Shown: positions 16,988-26,210, counted from the stretch's first letter. The stretch: 64,000 nucleotides of DNA from Pseudomonadota bacterium (GCA_021798915.1 JAJZBM010000004.1:1-64000); one strand, 5' to 3'. The notes: generated by a model not told the origin, from the sequence alone. Made by a program: numbers and translations.

Positions 16988-17292
16988 CCACCCCATTTTC
17001 GGAACGCGCGCCCTTGGAGCAAGGTCCGGCCATGCCGCAACGCCCGAGCCTGCCGGCCGTCCCGCTGATCGTCATGGTGCGGCTCTATCAATGGCTGCTG
17101 CGACCACTGCTCGGCGGCCATTGCCGCTATCACCCGAGTTGCAGCGCGTATGCCATCGCCGCGCTCCGCGAGCACGGCGCTTGGCGCGGCGGCGGCCTGG
17201 CACTTTGGCGCATCCTGCGCTGCAACCCTTGGATGGCCGGCGGGATCGACCCGGTGCCGCCGCGCACAACCGCCAGCCGCCGGACCGCCTGA
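16984..17292 (+). CDS. yidD: Membrane protein insertion efficiency factor YidD
   Basis: A 102-aa, amphipathic inner-face membrane protein. It has the family core LIVMVRLYQWLLRPLLGG, HCRYHPSCSAYAIAALREHG (conserved Cys) and GGGLALWRILRCNPWMAGG. The first 25 residues are unusual for the family, and ATG or GTG codons further in are possible starts. It is placed directly between rnpA and yidC, as in most bacteria, where it aids YidC-dependent insertion. Confidence 0.93.
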   Translation: MTTPFSERAPLEQGPAMPQRPSLPAVPLIVMVRLYQWLLRPLLGGHCRYHPSCSAYAIAALREHGAWRGGGLALWRILRCNPWMAGGIDPVPPRTTASRRTA

Positions 17293-17294
17293 CC

Positions 17295-19031
17295 ATGGAA
17301 CAACGCCGCCTGATCCTCGCGATCGCCCTCTCGATCGCGATCCTGCTGGGCTTTCAATTGCTTTATAAGCGTGTTGCGCCGCCGCCCCCCGCCGCCGTGA
17401 CCGCCCCCACCGCCGAAACCGCGCCGCCGAGCGCCCCCCCGATCACCGGCGCCGTCGGCGACGCGGCGGCAACGCCCGGCCCGCGTCTTGCGATCACCGC
17501 ACCACGCCTGGCCGGCAGCCTTGGCCTGCGCGGCGCGCGGCTCGACGATCTCGTGCTGCGCGACTATCGTGAGACGGTCGCGCCCAATTCCCCGCTGGTG
17601 CGGTTGCTCTCCCGCCCCGCGACCGGCGTCCCCTATTACGTGCAGTTCGGCTGGAGCGCTCCCGCCGGGACGGCGCTGCCGCTGCCCGACGGCACCACCC
17701 TCTGGACCGCATCCGCCCCCGCCCTGACGCCGGCGACGCCGGTCACCCTGTCTTGGGATAACGGCGCCGGGCTGCGCTTCGCGCTCACGCTCTCGGTCGA
17801 TGACAATTACATGTTCACGGTCCGCCAGAGCGTCACCAACACCACCGGAACACCGGTCGTTTTGTTCCCCTGGGCGCGCATCCGCCGCGATGACACGCCG
17901 GTGACGGCGGGCTATTACATCCTCCACGAGGGTCTCCTCGGGGTCATCGGCGGCCGACTGCAGGAACTCACCTACGCCAAAGCAAAAAGCGCCGGCGAAC
18001 ACAGCGACGGCCTCGCCTATCAGGCCACCGCCCCCGGCGGCTGGGCCGGAATCACCGACAAATACTGGCTGACCGCCCTGATCCCGCCGCAAACGAGCGA
18101 TGAGAGTGTCGCCTTCCGCGACGTCAAGCTCGGCGGCAAGGACGGATATCAGGTCGATTTCACGCCCACCACGCCGCAAACCATCGCCCCCGGCGGCGAG
18201 GCAGCCACCACCACCCATGTTTTCGCCGGCGCCAAGGAAGTGCATCTGCTCGACCGCTATGAGCGCGCTTTCGGTATTCCGAGCTTCGACAAGGCGGTCG
18301 ATTTCGGCTGGTTCTACTTCCTCACCAAGCCGTTCTTCTACGCCATCGACTGGCTCTATCAGCGGCTCGGCAATTTCGGCCTCGCGATCATGGCGTTCAC
18401 CGTGTTCGTCAAGGCGCTGTTCTTTCCGCTTGCCAATAAATCCTACAAATCCATGGGGAAAATGCGTCTTCTTGGCCCAAAGATGCAGGCCATGCGCGAG
18501 CGTTACAAGGATGACCCGGCGCGCCAGCAGCAGGAGATGATGGCGCTTTATAAAGCTGAAGGCGTCAACCCGGCGAGTGGCTGCCTGCCCATGCTGATCC
18601 AGGTGCCGGTGTTCTTTTCGCTCTACAAGGTGATCTTCGTCACCATCGAGATGCGACAGGCGCCGTTCTTCGGCTGGATCCGTGACCTCTCGGCGCCGGA
18701 TCCGAGCAATATCTTCAATCTGTTCGGCCTCATCCCCTTTGATCCGACACAGATCTCGCCCTTCCTCCATCTCGGCGCCTGGCCGCTGCTCATGGGCGTC
18801 TCCATGTTCCTCCAGCAGCGCCTCAACCCGCCGCCGCCCGATCCGGTGCAGGCGCGGATGTTCCAGTTCATGCCGGTGATCTTCACCTTCATGCTGGCGC
18901 GCTTCCCGGCCGGGCTGGTGATCTACTGGACCTGGAACAATCTGCTCTCGATCGGCCAGCAATGGCTGATCATGCGCTCGACCCATCTCGGCCAGGATCG
19001 CGAGAAAAAAGCCAAACCGGTGCGGACATAG
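17295..19031 (+). CDS. yidC: Membrane protein insertase YidC
   Basis: A 578-aa inner-membrane insertase and foldase that works alone or with SecYEG. The N-terminal anchor helix is at residues 5-22, followed by a Pro/Ala-rich linker and a large periplasmic beta domain (about 60-340). The conserved 60KD insertase core follows: FFYAIDWLYQRLGNFGLAI, KALFFPLANKSYKSMGKM, GCLPMLIQVPVFFSLYKVIF and the final helices to about 560. The length is typical of Gram-negative YidC. The start 2 nt after the yidD stop is unambiguous, because the upstream frame lies inside yidD. Confidence 0.97.
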   Translation: MEQRRLILAIALSIAILLGFQLLYKRVAPPPPAAVTAPTAETAPPSAPPITGAVGDAAATPGPRLAITAPRLAGSLGLRGARLDDLVLRDYRETVAPNSPLVRLLSRPATGVPYYVQFGWSAPAGTALPLPDGTTLWTASAPALTPATPVTLSWDNGAGLRFALTLSVDDNYMFTVRQSVTNTTGTPVVLFPWARIRRDDTPVTAGYYILHEGLLGVIGGRLQELTYAKAKSAGEHSDGLAYQATAPGGWAGITDKYWLTALIPPQTSDESVAFRDVKLGGKDGYQVDFTPTTPQTIAPGGEAATTTHVFAGAKEVHLLDRYERAFGIPSFDKAVDFGWFYFLTKPFFYAIDWLYQRLGNFGLAIMAFTVFVKALFFPLANKSYKSMGKMRLLGPKMQAMRERYKDDPARQQQEMMALYKAEGVNPASGCLPMLIQVPVFFSLYKVIFVTIEMRQAPFFGWIRDLSAPDPSNIFNLFGLIPFDPTQISPFLHLGAWPLLMGVSMFLQQRLNPPPPDPVQARMFQFMPVIFTFMLARFPAGLVIYWTWNNLLSIGQQWLIMRSTHLGQDREKKAKPVRT

Positions 19032-19045
19032 CCCCGCCGGCACCG

Positions 19046-19753
19046 ATGCACACAGGCGCAGGAGACGAGGGCGCAGGGGACGAGGGCGCGGAAGACGAGG
19101 GCTGGATCGCGGCGGGGGCAGCGCTGTTCGCCGGTGAGAGCCGCTTCGTCCACGCGACGCAGAGCCTCGCCCAATTGCCGCCACCGGGCCCGCCCGAAAT
19201 CGCCTTCGCCGGGCGTTCCAATGTCGGCAAATCCTCGCTGGTCAACGCGCTGACCGGGCGGCGGCTTCTGGCCCGCGTCTCCAACCGCCCGGGGCGCACG
19301 CAGCAGCTCAATTTCTTTGCCACCGGCGCGCGGCTGATGCTGGTCGACATGCCCGGCTATGGCTATGCCGAGGCGGCAAAGACGGTGAAGGCGGATTGGC
19401 AGGGGCTGATGTTCGACTATCTGCGTGGCCGCCCCGGCCTCCGCCGGGTGCTGCTGCTGCTCGATGCGCGGGTCGAGGTCAAACCCGCCGATGGCGCGGT
19501 GATGGCGCTCCTCGATCAGGCGGCGGTGAGCTTCCAGCTCGTGCTCACCAAATGCGACGCCGTGAAGCCGCCGCAATTCGCGGCGAAGCGAGCCGAGGCC
19601 GAGCGTCTCGCCCGCGCCCACACCGCAGCCCACCCCATCATCATCGCAACCAGCGCCGAAACCGGGGCCGGCATCCCGCGACTTCGCGCCGCCCTCGCCG
19701 CCCTCGCGCTGCCACCCGCCCCGGCTGCTCACCAGCGAGACACGAAATATTGA
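19046..19753 (+). CDS. engB: Ribosome biogenesis GTPase EngB (YsxC/YihA)
   Basis: A 235-aa GTPase required for 50S assembly. G1 is GRSNVGKSSL, G3 is DMPGYGYAEA, G4 is TKCDAVK and a TSAETG G5-like motif follows, all in family positions. The N-terminus carries an acidic extension, GAGDE-GAGDE-GAEDE, encoded by a perfect-length 15-bp triplicate (19055-19099), before the conserved FAGESRFVHATQ segment. I chose the ATG at 19046 because the longer frame start overlaps yidC; the exact start remains uncertain. It is the last gene of the yidC operon. Confidence 0.93.
   Translation: MHTGAGDEGAGDEGAEDEGWIAAGAALFAGESRFVHATQSLAQLPPPGPPEIAFAGRSNVGKSSLVNALTGRRLLARVSNRPGRTQQLNFFATGARLMLVDMPGYGYAEAAKTVKADWQGLMFDYLRGRPGLRRVLLLLDARVEVKPADGAVMALLDQAAVSFQLVLTKCDAVKPPQFAAKRAEAERLARAHTAAHPIIIATSAETGAGIPRLRAALAALALPPAPAAHQRDTKY
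19055..19099 (+). repeat. Three in-frame 15-bp tandem repeats in engB
   Basis: The units at 19055-19069, 19070-19084 and 19085-19099 are near-identical copies of GGCGCAGGAGACGAG and encode Gly-Ala-Gly/Glu-Asp-Glu. This is a likely slippage tract that varies the length of the acidic N-terminal tail without a frameshift. Confidence 0.8.
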
Positions 19754-19807
19754 CACTCATGCCGCCGGGCGATAGGGCGCGGCGGCTGATTGATATGGGA
19801 ACCCTTC

Positions 19808-20764
19808 ATGGTGCATGCGTTCATTTTCCCGGGTCAGGGGAGTCAGGTGGTCGGCATGGGGCGTGAGCTTGCCGCCACCTTCGCGCCGGCGCGTGAGGTG
19901 TTTCAGGAGATCGACGACGCCCTCGGCCAAAATCTCTCGCGGCTGATGTTCGAGGGGCCGGCCGAGACCCTGACACTGACCGAAAACGCTCAGCCGGCGC
20001 TGATGGCGGTCTCGCTCGCGGTGCTGCGGGTTTTGGAGCGGGAGGGGGGGATCGTTCTCGCCGATCTCGTGGCCGCGGTTGCCGGGCATTCGCTCGGCGA
20101 ATACAGCGCCCTCGCCGCGGCAAGCGCCCTCGATATCGTCGCTGCGGCGAAATTGCTGCGCCTGCGCGGCGCCGCGATGCAGCGCTGCGTCGCCCCCGGC
20201 GAAGGGGCGATGGCGGCGCTGCTCGGGGTCGAGATCGATGTCGCGGAGGCGATCTGCGGGGCGGTGACGGAGGGGCCGGAAGGGCGGGAAATAGTGCAAC
20301 CGGCGAACGACAATGGCGGCGGCCAGGTGGTGATTTCCGGCCATGCCGGGGCGGTTGAGCGGGCGATGGCGGAAGCCAAGGCGCGCGGCAAGCGGGCGAT
20401 GAAACTGCCGGTCTCGGCGCCGTTCCATTGCGCGCTGATGGCGCCCGCCGCCGATGCCATGGCGGACGCGCTGGCATCCGCGACGCTGATGCCGCCCGTC
20501 GTGCCGCTGATCGCCAATGTCACCGCGGCGAAGGCGACCGACCCGGCCATGATCCGCGCGTTCCTGGTCCGCCAGGTGACCGGGACGGTGCGCTGGCGGG
20601 AAAGCGTTCTTGCCATGCTCGCGCTCGGCGTCGATAGTTTCGTCGAACTGGGCGCGGGCAAGGTGTTGAGCGGCCTCGTGCGCCGCATCGCGCCGGCGGA
20701 AACGGCGATCAACGCCGCCGGCACCCCGGCCGAGATCGAGGCCCTGTTGAAATTTCTATGCTGA
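19808..20764 (+). CDS. fabD: Malonyl-CoA:ACP transacylase
   Basis: It transfers malonyl from CoA to ACP, giving the extender for type II fatty-acid synthesis. It is 318 aa with FIFPGQGSQ at residues 5-13, the nucleophile Ser95 in GHSLGEY and the catalytic His207 in SAPFHCALM. I chose the ATG at 19808 because GGGAA lies 6 nt upstream; an in-frame TTG at 19790 is the alternative. It is first gene of fabD-fabG-acpP-fabF. Confidence 0.96.
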   Translation: MVHAFIFPGQGSQVVGMGRELAATFAPAREVFQEIDDALGQNLSRLMFEGPAETLTLTENAQPALMAVSLAVLRVLEREGGIVLADLVAAVAGHSLGEYSALAAASALDIVAAAKLLRLRGAAMQRCVAPGEGAMAALLGVEIDVAEAICGAVTEGPEGREIVQPANDNGGGQVVISGHAGAVERAMAEAKARGKRAMKLPVSAPFHCALMAPAADAMADALASATLMPPVVPLIANVTAAKATDPAMIRAFLVRQVTGTVRWRESVLAMLALGVDSFVELGAGKVLSGLVRRIAPAETAINAAGTPAEIEALLKFLC

Positions 20765-20801
20765 AACTCCCATTGCTGAAATCCCCATCAAGGATGGCAC
20801 C

Positions 20802-21539
20802 ATGTTCCGGCTGGACGACAGGGTTGCGCTGATCACCGGCGCCTCGGGCGGCATCGGTGCCGCGATCGCGCGCGCGCTCCATGCCCAGGGGGCAACGGTC
20901 GTGCTGTCGGGAACCCGTGTTGCGGCGCTCGAGGCCCTTGCCGCCGAACTCGGCGCGCGGGCCTTCGTCGCCGCCGCCGATCTCGCCCTTCCCGAGGCCG
21001 CCGACGGTCTGATCACGGCGGCGGAGGCAGCGGCGGGGCGGCTCGATATCCTGGTCAACAATGCCGGGCTGACGCGGGATGGACTCGCGCTCCGGATGAA
21101 GGATTCCGACTGGCAAGCGGTGATCGAGGTCGATCTCGCCGCCCCGTTCCGCCTCGCGCGCGCGGCGCTCAAGGGTATGCTGCGCCGGCGGTCGGGGCGA
21201 ATCATCGGCATCTCCAGCATCGTCGGCGCGACCGGCAATCCCGGCCAGGCCAATTACGCCGCCGCCAAGGCGGGGTTGGTCGGGATGAGCAAGGCGTTGG
21301 CGCAGGAAGTCGCCTCGCGCGGGGTCACCGTCAACGTCGTCGCCCCCGGCTTCATCGAGACCGCGATGACCGACGCGCTACCCGAGGCGCAGCGTGCGGC
21401 GCTGGCGCAGCGCATCCCGCTCGGCCGCCTCGGCCAGCCGGGCGATATCGCCGGCGCCGTGGTCTATCTCGCCTCCGACGCAGCGGCCTGGGTCACCGGC
21501 GCGACACTCCATGTCAATGGCGGCATGGCGATGCTGTGA
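20802..21539 (+). CDS. fabG: 3-oxoacyl-ACP reductase
   Basis: An NADPH-dependent short-chain dehydrogenase reducing beta-ketoacyl-ACP. It is 245 aa with the TGASGGIG nucleotide-binding motif (12-19), NNAG (86-89), a catalytic Ser in GISSIVG (138-139), and Tyr152 and Lys156 in YAAAK. AAGGATGG precedes the ATG. It lies 37 nt after fabD. Confidence 0.96.
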   Translation: MFRLDDRVALITGASGGIGAAIARALHAQGATVVLSGTRVAALEALAAELGARAFVAAADLALPEAADGLITAAEAAAGRLDILVNNAGLTRDGLALRMKDSDWQAVIEVDLAAPFRLARAALKGMLRRRSGRIIGISSIVGATGNPGQANYAAAKAGLVGMSKALAQEVASRGVTVNVVAPGFIETAMTDALPEAQRAALAQRIPLGRLGQPGDIAGAVVYLASDAAAWVTGATLHVNGGMAML

Positions 21540-21711
21540 CCCGCGGCCCGAAAATCCCGTCCGCCTTGTGTTGGCGTGGCCTTGCAAACCGTGCTAAGCG
21601 CGCGGGGGATTGTTCCGGCCGGCGGTGATGGATTGCCTCGGGCGGGCGGATTTCTGAGCGCGTCAGCCGGGGCGCATTGGCAAATGCCGGCACACAGGAG
21701 TTGAGGAACTA

Positions 21712-21951
21712 ATGAGCGAAATCGCCGAAAAGGTGAAGAAAATCGTGGTCGAGCATCTCGGCGTCGAGGAATCGAAGGTGACGTCGGAAGCCTCCTTCAT
21801 CGATGACCTGGGGGCGGACAGCCTCGATACGGTCGAGTTGGTGATGGCCTTCGAAGAAGCGTTCGGGGTCGAGATTCCCGAGGACGCGGCGGAGAAGATC
21901 AGCACCGTCAAGGATGCCATCGACTATATCGAAAAGCAGAAGGCGGCCTGA
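21712..21951 (+). CDS. acpP: Acyl carrier protein
   Basis: A 79-aa acidic carrier for growing acyl chains. The phosphopantetheine attachment Ser37 sits in [21 protein letters not shown] and GAGGAA precede the ATG. The 172-bp gap after fabG may hold its own promoter (a TTGTGT/TTGGCG and TGCTAA region near 21566-21597, weak match), consistent with the usual high acpP expression. Confidence 0.97.
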   Translation: MSEIAEKVKKIVVEHLGVEESKVTSEASFIDDLGADSLDTVELVMAFEEAFGVEIPEDAAEKISTVKDAIDYIEKQKAA

Positions 21952-21967
21952 GGCGGGGCCGATCGGG

Positions 21968-23248
21968 ATGCGCGCGGTGACGCAGGAGCGCCGGGTGGTG
22001 GTGACCGGGATGGGCATCGCCTGTCCCCTGGGCGTCGGGGTGGAGCCGGTCTGGCGGCGGCTGATCGCCGGCGAATCCGGTATCTCCGCCATCCAGTCCT
22101 TCGATGTCGGTGATCTGCCGGCGAAGATCGCAGGCCAGGTGCCGCAGGGCGCGCGTGCCGAGGGCAAGCTCGATGTCGCGGAGTGGATTCCGCCGAAAGA
22201 CCACAAGAAGATGGACCGCTTCATCCAGCTCGGCATCGTCGCCGCGAGCGAGGCGATGGAGGATTGCGGCTGGCAACCCGAAACCGAGGAGGAAAGCTGT
22301 GCTGCCGGGGTGATGATCGGCTCGGGCATCGGCGGGTTGCAGGCGATCTACGAGGCCTCGGTGCAGGTGCATGAGGGTAAGGTGCGGCGGCTTTCGCCGT
22401 TCTTCATCCCGTCGGCGCTGATCAACCTGGTCTCCGGCCATGTCTCGATCAAATACCGGCTCAAGGGCCCCAATCATTCCGCCGTGACCGCCTGCGCGAC
22501 CGGCGTGCACGCGATCGGCGACGCGGCGCGGCTGATCGCGCGCGGTGACGCCGAGGTGATGCTCGCCGGCGGCGCCGAGGCGGCGGTCTGCGCGCTCGGC
22601 ATCGGCGGGTTCTGCGCTTCACGCGCCCTCTCGACCGGCTTCAACGATCAGCCGACACGCGCCTCGCGCCCGTGGGACAAGGATCGCGACGGATTCGTCA
22701 TGGGCGAGGGGGCTGCGGTCCTGGTGCTCGAGGAATACGAGCATGCGCGCCGGCGCGGCGCTAAGATCTATGCCGAGATCGCCGGGTATGGCCTCTCTGG
22801 CGATGCCCATCACATCACCGCCCCGGCCGAGGGCCATGAAGGCGCGTTTCGCGCCATGCGCAATGCGCTCCGCGACGCCGAACTCGACGCCGGTGACATT
22901 CAATACGTCAACGCCCACGGCACCTCGACGCCGCTCGGCGATGATCTCGAACTCGAAGCCGTCGAGCGGCTGTTCGGGAACGCGGCGCGCGGGGTCGCGA
23001 TGTCCTCCACCAAATCGGCGACCGGGCATCTGCTCGGCGCGGCAGGCGCGGTGGAGGCGGTGTTCTCGATTCTCGCCATCCGCGATGGCGTCGCACCACC
23101 GACCCTCAATCTCGACGCCCCGAGCCGCGACAGCGTGATCGACCGGGTGGCGAATGCCGCCCAGGCGCGGCCGATTCGGGCGGCACTTTCCAACAGCTTC
23201 GGCTTTGGCGGCACCAACGCCAGCGTCATCTTCCGCGCCGCCCCCTGA
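21968..23248 (+). CDS. fabF: 3-oxoacyl-ACP synthase II (KAS II)
   Basis: A condensing enzyme of fatty-acid elongation, 426 aa. The active-site triad is Cys176 (VTACATGVHAIG), His317 (NAHGTSTPLGD) and His354, with Lys349 in KSATGHLLGAAG. The ATG at 21968 follows acpP by 16 nt; an upstream in-frame start overlapping acpP is not supported. Its 3' end overlaps the mltG frame. Confidence 0.96.
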   Translation: MRAVTQERRVVVTGMGIACPLGVGVEPVWRRLIAGESGISAIQSFDVGDLPAKIAGQVPQGARAEGKLDVAEWIPPKDHKKMDRFIQLGIVAASEAMEDCGWQPETEEESCAAGVMIGSGIGGLQAIYEASVQVHEGKVRRLSPFFIPSALINLVSGHVSIKYRLKGPNHSAVTACATGVHAIGDAARLIARGDAEVMLAGGAEAAVCALGIGGFCASRALSTGFNDQPTRASRPWDKDRDGFVMGEGAAVLVLEEYEHARRRGAKIYAEIAGYGLSGDAHHITAPAEGHEGAFRAMRNALRDAELDAGDIQYVNAHGTSTPLGDDLELEAVERLFGNAARGVAMSSTKSATGHLLGAAGAVEAVFSILAIRDGVAPPTLNLDAPSRDSVIDRVANAAQARPIRAALSNSFGFGGTNASVIFRAAP

Positions 23249-24287
23249 ACCGCCGCGCGAACCCGGCCGCCGCTGGTGGCAGGGCCTTGGTGGGCGCTGG
23301 CCAGGGGGAAGCTGGCCGGGGGGACGCTGGCTTTCGCGGCTATTCTGGGCGGTGGTGCTGGTCAACGCGCTGATCGGCGGCGGGCGCCAGATCGCGACCC
23401 GTCTGCTCGACTGGCCGGGGCCGCTCGCCGAGGCGAGCGACGTCGTCGTGCCACGCGGCGGCAGCGAGGTGGTCGCGACCGCGCTCGCCGCGGCCGGCGT
23501 CATTGGCGACCCGCGGTTTTTCCGTCTCGCGCTGCTGATCGATCGCGACGGCCCGCTCCATGCCGGGGAATTCGCCTTCCCCGCCCATGCCAGCCTGCGC
23601 ATGGTGCTCGCCATTCTCCGCCACGCCCGCCCGGTCGAGCACTATGTGACCATCCCCGAGGGACTCACCGCCGCGGAAATCGCGACGCTTCTCGACCATG
23701 CGACGGCGCTCGCGGGGACCCTCCCGGCGCCGATCCCGGAGGGGACGGTCCTGCCCGAAACCTACGCCTATCCGCGTGGCCTCGCCCGCGCCGCCCTGCT
23801 CGCGCGGGCACAGGCCGCGATGCGCGCCGCGCTCGCCGCCGCCTGGGCCGGGCGGGCGCCCGATCTGCCGCTCGCAAACCCAGCACAGGCGGTGATCCTC
23901 GCCAGCATCGTCGAGCACGAGACGGCACGGCCGGAGGAGCGGCCGATGATCGCTGCGGTGTTTTTCAACCGGTTGCGGGAGGGGATGCGCCTGCAGGCCG
24001 ATACCACCGTCATCTACGCCGTGAGCGGCGGCAAAAGTAGCCTGACGCGCAAGCTCACACGGGCCGACCTCGCCACCGACAACCCTTATAACACCTACCA
24101 CGTCCAAGGCCTGCCGCCGGGGCCGATCGACAGCCCCGGGCTTGCCGCGATCCTCGCCGTGCTCCACCCTGCGGTGAGCGATGCGCTCTATTTCGTCGCC
24201 GATGGCAGCGGCGGGCATGTTTTCGCCCGCACCCTCGACGAGCATAACCGCAACGTCGCCCGCTGGCGCGCGCGCGAAAACCCGTGA
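23154..24287 (+). CDS. mltG: Endolytic murein transglycosylase
   Basis: An inner-membrane lytic transglycosylase that cleaves nascent glycan strands and sets their length. It is 377 aa from the ATG at 23154, with one transmembrane helix (about 61-77) and the YceG-like domain. The domain includes VTIPEGLTAAEIATLL, PETYAYPRG, the catalytic segment ASIVEHETARPEERP (250-264) with the acid Glu, and SPYN-type TDNPYNTYHVQGLPPGPI. This start lies 95 nt inside fabF, and the only later in-frame candidate is a GTG within the membrane helix. The cytoplasmic lead is unusual: Pro-rich, then a Trp-Pro-Gly-Gly repeat (46-59). In many bacteria mltG also follows fabF. Confidence 0.9.
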   Translation: MPPRRGRFGRHFPTASALAAPTPASSSAPPPEPPREPGRRWWQGLGGRWPGGSWPGGRWLSRLFWAVVLVNALIGGGRQIATRLLDWPGPLAEASDVVVPRGGSEVVATALAAAGVIGDPRFFRLALLIDRDGPLHAGEFAFPAHASLRMVLAILRHARPVEHYVTIPEGLTAAEIATLLDHATALAGTLPAPIPEGTVLPETYAYPRGLARAALLARAQAAMRAALAAAWAGRAPDLPLANPAQAVILASIVEHETARPEERPMIAAVFFNRLREGMRLQADTTVIYAVSGGKSSLTRKLTRADLATDNPYNTYHVQGLPPGPIDSPGLAAILAVLHPAVSDALYFVADGSGGHVFARTLDEHNRNVARWRARENP

Positions 24288-24336
24288 CGCGAGGGGGGGC
24301 GCAGGAGATTGGCCATGATCAGGAGGTGGGGACGCC

Positions 24337-25011
24337 ATGGACGACACTGAATTCGATCGGCTTCTGCTCGCCGAAGCCTTCGCCACCATCGCCGCCGAAG
24401 GCTGGTCCCGGTTCAGCGTCGCGCGCGCGGCGCGGTCCGCCGGCTTGTCGCTGGAGCGCGCGCGGCTCCGCTTTCCGACCAGGGGCGCGGTGCTGATCCG
24501 CTTCGGCCGCCTCGCCGATGCCGCCGCCCTCGCCGGCGCGCCGGAGGAAGGCGCGGTGCGTGACCGGCTGTTCGAGATGATGATGCGCCGCCTCGATGTC
24601 CTGCAGGCGCATCGCGCCGGCGTCATCGCGCTGCTCCGCCACCTGCCCTTGGCGCCGCCGCTCGCCGCCCTGCTCGGCTGCGCGAGCCTCACCAGCATGG
24701 GCTGGCTGCTGGAGGCCGCCGGGGTTTCGGCGCGCGGCCCGCTCGGGCGGCTGCGGGCGAAGGGACTGCTCGGCGTCTGGCTGTGGACGGTGCGGGCCTG
24801 GATGGGCGATGAGAGCCGCGATCTTTCGGCTACCATGGCGGCGCTCGATACCGCGCTCGCGCGGGCGGAACGGGCGTCACGCTGGGTTCCGGACGGCAGC
24901 CGCCACGGCGCGGCAACGGCGGAGCCGCCCGATTTTCCCCCGCCTCCCGACGATTCCCGGGAGGGAGCGCCCGAAGACCAGGGTCCCGGCCCGGCCGGCG
25001 CTGCTCCCTGA
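24337..25011 (+). CDS. COQ9-like / TetR-family helix-turn-helix protein
   Basis: 224 aa, with a consensus AGGAGGTGGG 6 nt before the ATG. The N-terminal 55 residues form a TetR-type helix-turn-helix (FSVARAARSAGLSLERARLRF). The rest is all-helical, with RDRLFEMMMRRLDVLQAHRAGV as seen in the COQ9 family of alphaproteobacteria. COQ9 proteins bind lipids and support ubiquinone synthesis; TetR proteins bind DNA. I cannot separate the two by sight. The last 35 residues are Pro/Gly-rich and disordered. It lies 49 nt after mltG and is probably co-transcribed. Confidence 0.6.
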   Translation: MDDTEFDRLLLAEAFATIAAEGWSRFSVARAARSAGLSLERARLRFPTRGAVLIRFGRLADAAALAGAPEEGAVRDRLFEMMMRRLDVLQAHRAGVIALLRHLPLAPPLAALLGCASLTSMGWLLEAAGVSARGPLGRLRAKGLLGVWLWTVRAWMGDESRDLSATMAALDTALARAERASRWVPDGSRHGAATAEPPDFPPPPDDSREGAPEDQGPGPAGAAP

Positions 25012-25066
25012 GGCGAAACGCGCCCGGCGGGCGGAGATTCGAGGCTGGATTCTCAGAGCCTGAGCA

Positions 25067-25438
25067 TCAGGGCCAGGAGCGGGTGCGATTGGCTTCCTGC
25101 TCGGGGGTCAGTTGCGTCGGCCCATCGGCGACACCGGGCGGCGGGTTGGGCAGGACCGACGGACTGGTCCAGCAATTCACCTCGCCGAGTGTATGCGTGC
25201 AATAGGGCGGCAGCGGCAGCGGCGGCTCGGTCACGCGGCAATAAGTCTCCCCGCGGTCGAGGCGAACCACCGAGCAATCCCGCCCGGTCAGCCCCGACCA
25301 GACGACATCGAACATGTCGCGTTTGAAGGCCATGACGCTGACCAGATCGGCGCCGGCGACGGCCGCCACCGGCTCCGTCCACGGCACGCCGCAGGCGGTG
25401 GGCAGAAGGCATGAGAGCAGGATCAGGAAACGTCGCAT
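25067..25438 (-). CDS. Small conserved lipoprotein of unknown function
   Basis: 123 aa with a short signal peptide and a lipobox LPTAC (Cys16), so it is probably anchored in the outer membrane or periplasm. The mature part has four further Cys (CSVV, YCRV, YCTH, NCW) and a Pro-rich tail. No family is recognised. It is convergent with the COQ9-like gene and divergent from the TPR-bamB pair. Confidence 0.65.
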   Translation of the reverse strand: MRRFLILLSCLLPTACGVPWTEPVAAVAGADLVSVMAFKRDMFDVVWSGLTGRDCSVVRLDRGETYCRVTEPPLPLPPYCTHTLGEVNCWTSPSVLPNPPPGVADGPTQLTPEQEANRTRSWP

Positions 25439-25559
25439 GGCTGCCTATTCTGCCGCCAGGAGATGAACATAATCTTGCCAAGCGGCCATCAGCCCCCGTT
25501 TGCCGCGCCGGCGATGTCCGGCTATGGTCCGCCCGGCTGGCTGCGGTGGAGTTCTGCGC

Positions 25560-26210
25560 GTGTCCGATATTTTCCAGGAAGTCGATGAAGAATTGCGGGC
25601 CGAGCGGGCACGGCGCCTGCTGTTTCGCTATGGCGGCTGGCTGATCGCCGCCGCCGTCGCCGTACTGGCGGCGACCGGCGCCTTCGAATACCGGCAATGG
25701 CGCCAGCACCAGGCGGACGAAAAACTCGCCACCCGCTATCTCGACGCGGTCCACGCCGCCACCGCCGAGCCCCGCGACACCAAGCAGGCGATGGCCGGCT
25801 TCGCCGCCATCATCCCCGAGGCCGGCCCCGGCTATCGCGACCTCGCTTCGCTGCAGCAAGCGGCGCTGCAAGCGGAAACCGGCCATCTGGCGGAGGCGCT
25901 GGCGATCTGGGACCGTCTCGCCAATGCCGCCGATACCGACAAGCCGCTCGCCCGGCTCGCCGCCCTGCTCTCGGTCCAGCATCAGCTCGACAGCGGCGAT
26001 CCGGCAATGCTCACCTCCCGGCTCGAAGCCCTCGAGGCGCCGGACGATCCCTACCACGCCCTGGCCACCGAAATGCGCGCCCTGCTCGCGCTCCGCCTCG
26101 GCAAAACCGACGACGCGAAAAAGATTTTCTCCTCGCTCTCGCATGACGGAACGGCCCCGCCCGGCCTTCGCCAGCGAGCCGGCGCGCTGTTGGCCGAACT
26201 GGGCGGGTAA
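25560..26210 (+). CDS. TPR-type membrane protein (YfgM-like) paired with bamB
   Basis: 216 aa from the GTG at 25560, beginning SDIFQEVDEELRAERARRL. A single membrane helix (about 24-43) is followed by a periplasmic helical TPR_21-like domain. YfgM-type proteins associate with SecYEG and periplasmic chaperones. The stop codon overlaps the bamB start (TAATG), so the two are translationally coupled, as in many proteobacteria (yfgM-bamB-der). Confidence 0.8.
   Translation: MSDIFQEVDEELRAERARRLLFRYGGWLIAAAVAVLAATGAFEYRQWRQHQADEKLATRYLDAVHAATAEPRDTKQAMAGFAAIIPEAGPGYRDLASLQQAALQAETGHLAEALAIWDRLANAADTDKPLARLAALLSVQHQLDSGDPAMLTSRLEALEAPDDPYHALATEMRALLALRLGKTDDAKKIFSSLSHDGTAPPGLRQRAGALLAELGG

Noticed and set aside
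17130-19184. 684-aa minus-strand open frame
   Set aside because: Antisense to yidC and part of engB; shadow coding caused by high GC at third positions.
21566-21597. acpP promoter as a separate feature
   Set aside because: The -35 and -10 candidates match poorly and the spacing is ambiguous, so it is mentioned only under acpP.
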